Source of the DNA: Mycobacterium sp. Root265
GTDB lineage: Bacteria; Actinomycetota; Actinomycetes; Mycobacteriales; Mycobacteriaceae
DNA length: 64,000 nucleotides
Direction of reading: 5' to 3'
Assembly: GCF_001428895.1 (NCBI RefSeq)
Contig: NZ_LMJA01000012.1
Span: 406,847-470,846, forward strand
The translations under genes and the position numbers were made by a program. Positions 7,868-15,560 of the stretch are shown here, piece by piece; position 1 is the stretch's first letter, and the number at the start of each line of letters is the position of its first letter. A model generated the notes under the pieces. It was not told the origin of the DNA, ran no database searches, and saw only the letters and a program-made list of their open reading frames with translations.

Positions 7868-9108
7868 TTGGCGACCTTCAACTCATCGATCGATTTGATC
7901 AGCCATGCTCGCTCCCAGAAGTTCTCGGCATCCGCGAGCAGTGCCTCGTGGGCATCGATCGCCACCTCGCGGGCGCCCGCATCGGTGGGTTCCACGGCGA
8001 GCACAATGTCCGTCAGATGCAGTGCGCGCACTGGATCCCGCTGGGCGACATGCTTTCGGGCAGTGTCGACGAGCGCCTGAGCGCCTGCGACCGCGACCAG
8101 GTCCGCTGCCGCGGCGCTGGGTGGTACGGAATAGAGTTCCGTCGTCGAGCGGTGGTGGAACCACCCGGCATACATTTCCCAGACAGCCCGCACATTCCAC
8201 AGGGTTCGTCCGTACCCCTCACCGATATCCAGGTCATCGGGTATGCGCACCTCCCGCATGGCGGTGTGCACATCGGCGCCCGTGTTCATGAATTCGACGG
8301 TCTGGTCGTGGACGGCCTGCATGGCGTCGCGCATTGCCGTGACTTCTTCGGCGATTCGGTCGCGGCCCTCGATGGGACCGAAGTGGCCGGTGATCAGGCG
8401 TTTGGGCGCGAAATCCAACACAGTATCGAGCGATTCGATGTACTGAAGGGGATCGCGGTACCGATCGCCGCGAATCGTCATGAGGTTGGGGACGTGACCG
8501 AACAGCGGCCCGAACAGATTTCCGGTGAACAGGACGTCGTCGTCGGGCAGCGATACGACGATCGAGTCCGTGGTTTCTCCGCCAGGCGTCCAGGCTAGCT
8601 CGAACCTGCGTCCCCCGATCTCCATCTCGTAACGGTCGGCGAAGGTCGTAGTCGGCTCCGGAAACGAGAAGTCGATGGTCGACGAATCGACCGTTTGGAA
8701 GAACTCCATGAAAGTCTCGGAGATCTTCTTGAAGGCGAAGGACGTCTTGGATGCGCGCACGGGCATCAAGCGGTCATTGTCATCGCGCCAGTATCGGTAG
8801 TTCGCGTGCATGATCACGTCTGTGCCGGCGTCTCGCAGCGCGTTGACGCCACCCCAATGATCGGCATGCCCCTGCGTCACGAATATCGCGGGGGTTGGGC
8901 CGGCAAGGTGTTCGAACGCCTGTTTCCGCATCGGCGCCTCGAACACCAGCCCGGTGTTGATCATCACCCGTCCGGCATCGGTCGTAATGGCGTAGGCGTT
9001 CGACACGCCCTCAGACATCCAGATGTCATCGCCCAGTGACGTCGCACGGTCACCCGTCGCCGCGGCCAGGTCGGCAGCGCCTGGGCGTTCCCGATGAATT
9101 GCGACCAT
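7864..9108 (-). CDS. Metallo-beta-lactamase-fold hydrolase with alkylsulfatase dimerisation domain
   Basis: A 414-residue protein: an N-terminal metallo-beta-lactamase fold (residues about 25-240) and a C-terminal alkylsulfatase-type dimerisation domain (YGRTLWNVRAVWEMYAGWF and following). Alkylsulfatases of this type cleave sulfate from primary or secondary alkyl sulfates using two zinc ions. The metal motif reads TQGHADH at 78-84, so the first His of HxHxDH is replaced by Gln79; the later ligands (GHFGP, GGETTDS region) look present. This may mark a subfamily rather than an inactive enzyme. GGAGG precedes the ATG at 9108. It is the first gene of the leftward operon behind the perfect operator at 9144-9159. 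Confidence 0.85.
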   Translation of the reverse strand: MVAIHRERPGAADLAAATGDRATSLGDDIWMSEGVSNAYAITTDAGRVMINTGLVFEAPMRKQAFEHLAGPTPAIFVTQGHADHWGGVNALRDAGTDVIMHANYRYWRDDNDRLMPVRASKTSFAFKKISETFMEFFQTVDSSTIDFSFPEPTTTFADRYEMEIGGRRFELAWTPGGETTDSIVVSLPDDDVLFTGNLFGPLFGHVPNLMTIRGDRYRDPLQYIESLDTVLDFAPKRLITGHFGPIEGRDRIAEEVTAMRDAMQAVHDQTVEFMNTGADVHTAMREVRIPDDLDIGEGYGRTLWNVRAVWEMYAGWFHHRSTTELYSVPPSAAAADLVAVAGAQALVDTARKHVAQRDPVRALHLTDIVLAVEPTDAGAREVAIDAHEALLADAENFWERAWLIKSIDELKVAK

Positions 9109-9143
9109 CTCATGCCCTCCGTTGTCCCGTACAGTCGAAGATG

Positions 9144-9159
9144 CTGTACGTACGTACAG
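9144..9159. promoter_or_regulatory. Operator site 2 (perfect 16-bp palindrome)
   Basis: Reads CTGTACGTACGTACAG, a perfect palindrome that matches the island-wide operator with the same 4-base spacer. It sits between the divergent starts at 9108 (leftward five-gene operon) and 9245 (rightward short-chain dehydrogenase), so it can govern both. Confidence 0.75.
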
Positions 9160-9244
9160 GAGATACTCTCCGACCGTCTTTGCGATGTCAATGAAGCAAG
9201 CAATCGGTGCGGCGGAAGCGCAGATGGAATGACAGGAGCGATAC

Positions 9245-10014
9245 ATGACCCTCCGTGGACTTCAAGGCAAAGTGGCCGTAATCATCGGCGGCGCTTCCGG
9301 ACTGGGCGCGGCGACCGCGGTTCGACTCGGCCAAGAGGGTTGCCGCGTTGTCGTTGGTGACATTGCTTCGGATGGTGCCCAGCGGACCGCCGATGCAATC
9401 AGGACCAACGGTGGAAACGCGTCGGCGCTCCCGTGCGACCTCTCAGATCCGGCGTCGATCAAGTCCCTCTTCGTCGCGGCCAGGGACACCTTCGGTGGAG
9501 TCGACGCCGTCTTCAACGTGGGTGCGGACATGAGTACGCTCGCCGCCGACACGGACGTCGTGGACATCGATCTGGACGTGTGGGATCGAGTCATGAGCGT
9601 CAACCTGCGCGGCTACGTCAGCGCCATGAAGCACGCCATCCCGGTGATGCTCGAGGGTGGCGGCGGAGCGATCGTGAACATGTCGTCCACGGCCGCCTTC
9701 CAGGGGGAATCGACGCGACCTGCCTACGCCACCGCCAAGGCCGGGATCGGCGCCCTCACCCGCCACGTGGCGTCACGCTGGGGTAAGGAGGCCGTTCGGT
9801 GCAACGCCGTCGCCCCCGGCTTCACCGCCACGGACACAATCAGATCCGCACCGCAGTGGCCGGCGCTCGAGTCAGCCGCACTGCAGCGATGCGCAGTCCG
9901 CGCGTCGGCGAACCCGACGACGTCGCATCGCTGGTGGCATTTCTGCTTTCGGACGAAGGGTCGTGGATCAACGGCCAGGTGATCAGCGTTGACGGTGGAA
10001 CCGTACTGCGCTGA
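9245..10014 (+). pseudogene. Short-chain dehydrogenase/reductase with a one-base frameshift near 9898
   Basis: From the ATG at 9245 (AGGAG upstream) the frame encodes a good SDR: GGASGLG, a Ser in VNMSSTA and YATAKAG. At about residue 218 the homology leaves the frame. The true C-terminus ([17 protein letters not shown] to SVDGGTVLR, stop at 10014) continues in another frame. Adding a single C in the run at 9898-9899 restores [10 protein letters not shown] and gives a 256-residue protein of normal length. As written, the product ends at 9982 with an unrelated tail. This is either a recent mutation or a base-calling error in a short C run. It is divergent from the metallo-hydrolase operon and shares its operator. 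Confidence 0.85.
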
Positions 10015-10084
10015 TACCGACGATTCGTTCCGCCAACGCTCAGGCCGCCTCTGTGCCCTGCAGGTGACGAAGCCGAGCCGGTCG

Positions 10085-11440
10085 TCAACCGATCTGAGCC
10101 GAGTCCTTGCGTTCGGTGATCGGTCGCGCGAGTTCCTGCTCCTCGCACAGCTTCTGCAGTCGGATCACCGTTTCCTCCACGCCCGGTCCCAGACGCTTAC
10201 CCGGAGTGAACGTGGCGGGCAAGTGTCGCATGCCTTGGATGACGCCGATGGTGTCGTAATGCACGGCGCCGGCGGCATCACAGTGGTAGTCCGGCATCCG
10301 GTCCATCACCGCTGTCAGCATCGATTTGAATACGGTGCGGGCGACGTTCGACCCGATACAGCGGTGCACGCCCAGACCGAAGCTGAAATGCCGGTTGGCC
10401 TTTCGGTCCAGGAGGACCGAATCGGGATTCGCGAACAGCTCAGGGTCGCGGTTGGCCATGGCCCAGGACAGCCACAGCCGCTCGCCCTCCTGCAGTCGGG
10501 CTTCGCCGACCTCAATGGTGTCGGCGACGGTGCGCGCATCACCGGGAGCGGGAGTGAAGTAGCGCAGGAACTCTTCGGTGGCCGGGTTGAGCAACGTGTC
10601 GCGGTCGGCACTGAGTCGGCTGCGCTCCGCGGGATGTTCGGACAACCACTCCAAAGCATGTGCGGTGAGCGCAGTGGTGGTATCGAATCCGCCACCGATC
10701 AGTAGGTTGAGCATGCCGATCAACTCGATGTCCGCCGGTGGCTCATCGTCGATCCGCAGCACGGCCAAGGCGTTGATGATGCCAGGGCGCGGGGTCTCCC
10801 GGATCTCGGCGAGGTTGGTGAACAGGTCGACCACCATGTTCATGTATAGGTCTCGAATTCGGCCGGAGTCCGGAGAATTAGGGGCCGTGTACACCGAAGC
10901 GTGGGCAGGCTCGTTGTAAACGGTCCATTTGTCCAACCGCACCCCGAGCATCGCCAACGTCAGGACAGCGGGAACGACATTGGCCAAGTCATCGACGAAA
11001 TCGATCTGACCGCTCTCGATCCGGTCGTCAATGCACGCTCGCACGATCTCATCGACGAATGGCTCCCACCGCCGAACCGCGGCAGGCGACAGGTAGGGAT
11101 TGAGCGCCGAACGATAGTACCGGTGCTCGGGATCGTCCATCTCCAGCATGCCGCCGCGAAAACCCGCGGAATCGATCATCTTCGGGATCGAGATACCCCT
11201 GTACCCGCGCCGCTGGTTGTGCACGTCGTGGTCGTTGGAGACGTGCGGGCACCGTGCGAGATCGAAGACCTCCTGGCCACCGGCAGCGACCCAGTGCCCC
11301 TCGTAGGTCTCGGTCCACGCTATCGGACACTTGGTGTGCATCTCATGGGTGATGTCGAGGAAGTTCTCACGGTATTCCGGCGTGTGGCGGTCGAAGTGAT
11401 AGCTCGGTGCGGTGTCGCTGTTGTCGGGCGCTGTGGTCAT
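10085..11440 (-). CDS. Cytochrome P450
   Basis: A 451-residue soluble bacterial P450. The I-helix oxygen-binding motif is GGGFDTTTA at about 249-257, the ExxR pair is in EEFLR (Glu290, Arg293), and the heme ligand Cys361 lies in FSFGLGVHRCIGSN. It inserts one oxygen atom into a substrate using electrons from a ferredoxin. Its ATG at 11440 overlaps the stop of the ferredoxin gene by four bases, so the two are coupled and form a redox pair. A C-terminal extension of about 50 residues after the heme domain is normal for this group. The operon begins with the SDR at 12484 behind an island operator. Confidence 0.93.
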   Translation of the reverse strand: MTTAPDNSDTAPSYHFDRHTPEYRENFLDITHEMHTKCPIAWTETYEGHWVAAGGQEVFDLARCPHVSNDHDVHNQRRGYRGISIPKMIDSAGFRGGMLEMDDPEHRYYRSALNPYLSPAAVRRWEPFVDEIVRACIDDRIESGQIDFVDDLANVVPAVLTLAMLGVRLDKWTVYNEPAHASVYTAPNSPDSGRIRDLYMNMVVDLFTNLAEIRETPRPGIINALAVLRIDDEPPADIELIGMLNLLIGGGFDTTTALTAHALEWLSEHPAERSRLSADRDTLLNPATEEFLRYFTPAPGDARTVADTIEVGEARLQEGERLWLSWAMANRDPELFANPDSVLLDRKANRHFSFGLGVHRCIGSNVARTVFKSMLTAVMDRMPDYHCDAAGAVHYDTIGVIQGMRHLPATFTPGKRLGPGVEETVIRLQKLCEEQELARPITERKDSAQIG

Positions 11441-11685
11441 CGCTCGCCTTCCGCCGGCGCGCCGTGGGCGGCGCGCGCCCGGCTCAGATGTTCGATCATC
11501 ACCGTGATCGCCTGTTCGGGGCACGACTGCGCGGCTTCTCGCACAACCGCCTGATGTTCCTCGGGGACCTCGTCATGGATGGGATGTGCGTGCCCGTCAA
11601 CATCATCCAATTCGAATGACTCCGGCGCGATCATCGCGCACAACGTATGACCCTGGCAGCGAGCGGCATCCACACTTACGCGCAT
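11437..11685 (-). CDS. Small [3Fe-4S]-type ferredoxin
   Basis: An 82-residue ferredoxin with Cys10, Cys16 and Cys55 (CQGHTLC and SCPEQAI). The second Cys position is His13, the hallmark of the mycobacterial CxxHxxC ferredoxins that pair with P450s. GGAGG precedes the ATG at 11685. Its stop overlaps the P450 start by four bases. It probably carries single electrons from a ferredoxin reductase, not encoded in this window, to the P450 next door. Confidence 0.93.
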   Translation of the reverse strand: MRVSVDAARCQGHTLCAMIAPESFELDDVDGHAHPIHDEVPEEHQAVVREAAQSCPEQAITVMIEHLSRARAAHGAPAEGER

Positions 11686-11740
11686 CCTGCCTCCTTCATC
11701 TGGTTACCTGGATTGACCGGTTTCTTTGCGAACTCACGGA

Positions 11741-12484
11741 TCACATGACAGCTGCACCGTTGACGCCGATGACCTGACCGTTGATATAGCCGGCAGCCTC
11801 CGAGCAGAGGAAGGCACAGACCGCGCCCACATCCTCGGCAATTCCAAGTCTGCGAGCCGGAATCGCTTGGGTGAGAAACTCGGTCGGCGGCAACTTGCCT
11901 TCGCTCTGCTGCTGACGCAACATCGGCGAGTCAATGACGAACGGCGGCACGGTGTTCGCGGTGATGCCCTTGGCGGCGTAATCGATGGCCAGGGTCTTTG
12001 TCATCGCGATCACACCACCCTTGGTGGCGGAGTAGTGCCCCTGTTTGGGCGCGCCCTGCTGACCCGCGGCCGAAGAAATCGTCACGATCCGCCCCCATTT
12101 TGCGGCCACCATGTCGTTCAGCGCAGCGCGCACCGAGAGGAAGGTCCCCGTGAGGTTGACCGCCAGGTAGCGGTTCCATTCGTCCAGGCTGATCTGGTCG
12201 AAACGGGTGAACCCCGCGATCGCCGCGCTGGTCACCAGGATCTCGACGGGACCAAGCTGGCTACGCACCAGATCAAAAGCGTGCTGCGTGCCTTGCTCGT
12301 CGGAGACGTCGACACCGATGCCTCTGGCCTGGGCGCCGAGACTTTGCAGGTCGGTGGCGACTGCATCGGCAGCTTTGGCATTGATATCCAGCACTGCCAC
12401 CTTGTGACCATCGCGGGCGAGGGCGGTCGATATCGCCCGGCCCAGGCCGGAGGCGCCTCCGGTCACCACCGCTACACGGATCAC
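11741..12484 (-). CDS. Classical short-chain dehydrogenase/reductase
   Basis: A 247-residue SDR with TGGASGLG at the N-terminus, a Ser in TISSAAG and Tyr/Lys in YSATKGG, and the FabG-like C-terminus GQVIGVNGAAVM. The start is a GTG at 12484 with AAGGA upstream. It is the first gene of the leftward SDR-ferredoxin-P450 operon, about 35 bases downstream of operator site 3. The N-terminal motif and length are normal. It may oxidise the alcohol made by the P450. Confidence 0.9.
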   Translation of the reverse strand: MIRVAVVTGGASGLGRAISTALARDGHKVAVLDINAKAADAVATDLQSLGAQARGIGVDVSDEQGTQHAFDLVRSQLGPVEILVTSAAIAGFTRFDQISLDEWNRYLAVNLTGTFLSVRAALNDMVAAKWGRIVTISSAAGQQGAPKQGHYSATKGGVIAMTKTLAIDYAAKGITANTVPPFVIDSPMLRQQQSEGKLPPTEFLTQAIPARRLGIAEDVGAVCAFLCSEAAGYINGQVIGVNGAAVM

Positions 12485-12519
12485 TGCACATCCTTGGGTC
12501 TTATCGGCACATCACATTG

Positions 12520-12535
12520 CTGTACGAATGTATAG
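12520..12535. promoter_or_regulatory. Operator site 3
   Basis: Reads CTGTAC, GAAT, GTATAG. It lies upstream of the leftward SDR-ferredoxin-P450 operon (start 12484). On the minus strand the variant half gives TATACA, which could double as the -10 hexamer, so a bound repressor would block the polymerase directly. Confidence 0.7.
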
Positions 12536-12576
12536 CGCATCCTAGACCTATCGCACAAGCGTCAACGCCGGCGGCG

Positions 12577-13347
12577 CTACACGCCGGCGGGGCCGGGCGC
12601 ACCGTGCATGTACAGGGTCTGGCCAGAGCAGAAGCTGGACGCATCGGAGGCGAAAAATAGGACGCCGTAGCCAATCTCATCCGGCTCCCCCAATCTGCCG
12701 AGTCCGTTGGACATGGCGATCGCCTCGGGATCCAGGCCGTATCTGGCGGCGTCGTCGGTGAGGGTGGCCGCGCGAACCGCCCCGACCGCGATCGCGTTCA
12801 CACGAACACCCTTCTTGGCCCACGCCGCCGCCATCGAACCGGTCATCGCATTGACGGCCGCCTTGGCCGCGCTATAGGGAGCGGCTTGGGGCATTGCCAG
12901 CAGGCTTGCACCGGACGAGATGTTGACGATGGCGCCCTTACCCTGGGCGAACATCGGCTTGGCAGCAGCCTTGGACAGGTGCCAGACGGAACCGAAGTTC
13001 AGTGCCATGGTTCGCTCGAAGTCATCGTCGGGCCACTTCATAATCGATTTGGTTTCCGCGCCGCCGGCGCAATTGACGAGAATGTCCAACTTCCCGAATT
13101 CCGCCATTGTGGTGTCGACGAGCTCGCGGCACGCCTCCGCCGACGTCACATCGCACGAGGTGGACAGCGCGCGACACCCCAGCTCGCGCACGTCCTTGGC
13201 CGTCGACTCCAGCGGTGCAGAACGGCGCCCGGCCAGCACGACGTCGGCGCCCCGTTCGGCGAGTACCAACGCAGAGGCGCGGCCGATCCCGGTGCCGCCA
13301 CCGGTTATCAGGGCCACACGGCCATCGAGGGCAAACCGATCGTCCAC
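12577..13347 (-). CDS. Classical short-chain dehydrogenase/reductase
   Basis: A 256-residue SDR with TGGGTGIG, a Ser in VNISSGA and Tyr/Lys in YSAAKAA. I start it at the GTG at 13347, where AGGAG lies seven bases upstream; the open frame continues far upstream but that part is antisense to the P450. It is transcribed leftward, divergent from the P450 at 13534, and has its own operator at 13403-13418. Its role is presumably another alcohol or keto step in the island. Confidence 0.88.
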   Translation of the reverse strand: MDDRFALDGRVALITGGGTGIGRASALVLAERGADVVLAGRRSAPLESTAKDVRELGCRALSTSCDVTSAEACRELVDTTMAEFGKLDILVNCAGGAETKSIMKWPDDDFERTMALNFGSVWHLSKAAAKPMFAQGKGAIVNISSGASLLAMPQAAPYSAAKAAVNAMTGSMAAAWAKKGVRVNAIAVGAVRAATLTDDAARYGLDPEAIAMSNGLGRLGEPDEIGYGVLFFASDASSFCSGQTLYMHGAPGPAGV

Positions 13348-13402
13348 TACATCACTCCTGAGCCTCGTGGCGGCAACGATTACCCGGTACAGCCGCCGAT
13401 TG

Positions 13403-13418
13403 TTGTACGAGCGTATAG
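13403..13418. promoter_or_regulatory. Operator site 4
   Basis: Reads TTGTAC, GAGC, GTATAG. It is about 56 bases upstream of the leftward SDR start at 13347. A second copy at 13474-13489 serves the divergent P450, so this intergenic region carries one site per promoter. Confidence 0.7.
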
Positions 13419-13473
13419 CATCAGCCACGGTGCGGATCGTGGAAACCAGTCGCTTGCCGCGAAAACGTGCGAG

Positions 13474-13489
13474 TTGTACTGTCGTATAG
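13474..13489. promoter_or_regulatory. Operator site 5
   Basis: Reads TTGTAC, TGTC, GTATAG. It lies just upstream of the rightward P450. The right half contains TATAGC at 13485-13490, a plausible -10 hexamer whose start point would fall near the ATG at 13498. Confidence 0.7.
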
Positions 13490-13533
13490 CATCTCTCATG
13501 CTTCTGCCCCATTCCCTTGCCGAGGAGGCTGCG

Positions 13534-14721
13534 TTGAGCGACTTGTACTACGACCCCTGGGACTTCGACATCGACCTGGATCCGTACCCGACCTACAAGA
13601 GGCTCCGGGACGAAATGCCGGTCTACTACAACGAAAAACACGACTTCTGGGGAGTGAGTCGTTACGCCGACGTGGACGCGGCGCTCAAGGACACCACCCG
13701 GCTCAGCTCCGCAAAGGGTGACATTCTCGAGGTGGTGATGACCGATCCCGTCATGCCACCCGGAATTTTCATCAACGAAGACCCGCCACTGCACACCATC
13801 CACCGGGCAATCGTGTCGCGGGCCTTCACCCCCAAAAAGATGCGTGCCATCGAGGACAAGATTCGTAATTTCTGCGTCGCATGCCTGGATCCGCTGGTCG
13901 GTGGTGACCGGTTCGACTTCGTCGAGGATCTCGGCGCTGAACTCCCGATGCGCACCATCGGCATGCTGGCCGGCATTCCTGACTCCGAGCAACCCGCGGT
14001 GCGCGAGCACGCCAATCAGGTGCTGCGCAATGAGGCCGGTAAGCCGATGGAGATCAAGAAGGACCGGTACTTCACCGGAGAGATGTTTGGCGAGTATGTC
14101 GCATGGCGCGAGAAGAATCCCTCCGACGACCTGATCACCGAATTGCTCAACGTCGAGTTCGAAGACGAGACCGGCACCACCCGCAAGTTGCACAAGCAGG
14201 AACTCATCGTGTTCTTGGCTGTTGTCGCCGGGGCCGGAGTCGAGACGACCGGCCGGCTGTTCGGCTGGATGGGCAAGGTCCTGGCCGAGCACCCCGACCA
14301 ACGCGCCGAGCTGGCGGCCGACCCATCAAAGATCCCGCTGGCGATCGAGGAACTGCTGCGTTTCGAACCGCCGGGGCCGCACGTCGCCCGCTACATCGCC
14401 ACCGACGACGTCAGTTTCCAAGACCAAGTGGTGCCCGCGGGCAGTCCACTCCTGATCATGCTGGCCTCGGCCAACCGCGATGAGCGCCACTTCGATGACC
14501 CCGATCGGTTCGACATTCGCCGCAAGCCGGGCGGCCACCTCACGTTCGGACGTGGCGCTCACTTCTGCGTCGGCTCTCCGCTGGCACGGCTGGAGGGTCG
14601 GGTGGCTCTCGAAGAAGTGCTCAAGCGCTGGCCCACATGGGAAGTCGACATGTCCAAGGCCACCCGCTCGCGCACGTCCACCGTGCGTGGGTGGGACACC
14701 ATGCCGGCGATTGTCGGATAA
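13534..14721 (+). CDS. Cytochrome P450
   Basis: A P450 of 395 residues if begun at the TTG at 13534, which has GAGGAG six bases upstream and gives the family-like opening MSDLYYDPWDF. An ATG at 13498 would add 12 residues and could be a leaderless start close behind operator site 5. Key motifs are AGVETT (about 234-239, I helix), EELLR (Glu273, Arg276) and the heme Cys345 in LTFGRGAHFCVGS. It is followed two bases later by a mycofactocin-coupled dehydrogenase, suggesting that the hydroxyl it installs is oxidised by that enzyme. It has no ferredoxin of its own; the one at 11437 could serve both P450s. Confidence 0.9.
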   Translation: MSDLYYDPWDFDIDLDPYPTYKRLRDEMPVYYNEKHDFWGVSRYADVDAALKDTTRLSSAKGDILEVVMTDPVMPPGIFINEDPPLHTIHRAIVSRAFTPKKMRAIEDKIRNFCVACLDPLVGGDRFDFVEDLGAELPMRTIGMLAGIPDSEQPAVREHANQVLRNEAGKPMEIKKDRYFTGEMFGEYVAWREKNPSDDLITELLNVEFEDETGTTRKLHKQELIVFLAVVAGAGVETTGRLFGWMGKVLAEHPDQRAELAADPSKIPLAIEELLRFEPPGPHVARYIATDDVSFQDQVVPAGSPLLIMLASANRDERHFDDPDRFDIRRKPGGHLTFGRGAHFCVGSPLARLEGRVALEEVLKRWPTWEVDMSKATRSRTSTVRGWDTMPAIVG

Positions 14722-14723
14722 TC

Positions 14724-15545
14724 ATGAGTGACTCACCACGCCGGGTCGCTGTCATCACCGGTGCGGCGCGAGGACAGGGTCGCAGCCACGCCGTTGCGCT
14801 GGCCGCCCAGGGTATCGACATCATCGCGATCGACCGCTGCGCCGACATCGACTCCATCCCCTACCCGTTGGCCACCAACGCCGACCTCGACGAGACCGCG
14901 GACCTGATTCGCGGTGCGGGTGCACGGGCGGTCACTGCGGTCGCCGACGTTCGCGACCTTGGCGGCCTGCAAGCCGCCGTCGACCGTGGCGTCAGCGTTC
15001 TCGGCAACGTCAGCATCGTCATCGCCAATGCGGGCGTGGTGGGAATGGGGCTGACAGACCCTCTCGACCAAGACGTGTATCGCGACATCGTCGAGACAAA
15101 CCTATCCGGGGTCTGGCACACGATCGCCACGACCGCCCCGTCCATGATCCGGGGCGGCACCGGAGGATCCATGGTGCTGATCAGTTCCATGCAGGGATTG
15201 GTCGGCCGCGGTGGCGATGGAAGCGCTGCGACCTTCGCCTACGCTGCGTCCAAGCACGGCGTTGTCGGGCTGATGCGATCCGCGTCGTACGCCTACGCAT
15301 CTCACAACATCCGGGTGAATACTGTGCACCCCACTGGTGTTGCGACCCCGATGATCTTCAACCAGCACATGGCCGATATGTTCGCCGCGAACCCGGAAGG
15401 CAGCGCCATGACCGGCAACCTGTTGCCGGTGCCATATGTCGAGCCGCAAGATGTCACCAACGCCGTGCTGTTCTTGATCAGCGACAGCGCCCGCTACGTC
15501 ACCGGAATGACCATGCCCGTGGACGCGGGCTTCGCGGTGATGTGA
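14724..15545 (+). CDS. Mycofactocin-coupled SDR family oxidoreductase
   Basis: A 273-residue SDR with TGAARGQGRSHAV, then an extended segment (DRCADIDSIPYPLAT) typical of the mycofactocin-coupled subfamily, which keeps its NAD tightly bound and passes electrons to the peptide-derived cofactor mycofactocin. The catalytic Ser is in LISSMQG and Tyr/Lys in YAASKHG. The ATG at 14724 begins two bases after the P450 stop, so the pair is coupled. This links the island to alcohol oxidation through mycofactocin and supports a mycobacterial host. Mycofactocin biosynthesis genes are not in this window. Confidence 0.88.
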   Translation: MSDSPRRVAVITGAARGQGRSHAVALAAQGIDIIAIDRCADIDSIPYPLATNADLDETADLIRGAGARAVTAVADVRDLGGLQAAVDRGVSVLGNVSIVIANAGVVGMGLTDPLDQDVYRDIVETNLSGVWHTIATTAPSMIRGGTGGSMVLISSMQGLVGRGGDGSAATFAYAASKHGVVGLMRSASYAYASHNIRVNTVHPTGVATPMIFNQHMADMFAANPEGSAMTGNLLPVPYVEPQDVTNAVLFLISDSARYVTGMTMPVDAGFAVM

Positions 15546-15560
15546 TCGACCGCTTCGCAC

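Noticed and set aside
12886-13497. Long rightward open frame running into the P450 from 12886
   Set aside because: The part before 13498 is antisense to the short-chain dehydrogenase and shows no homology; the P450 begins at 13534 or 13498.
13348-14301. Leftward open frame upstream of the SDR at 12577
   Set aside because: It is antisense to the P450 and only reflects high-GC codon bias; the SDR has its own GTG and ribosome site.
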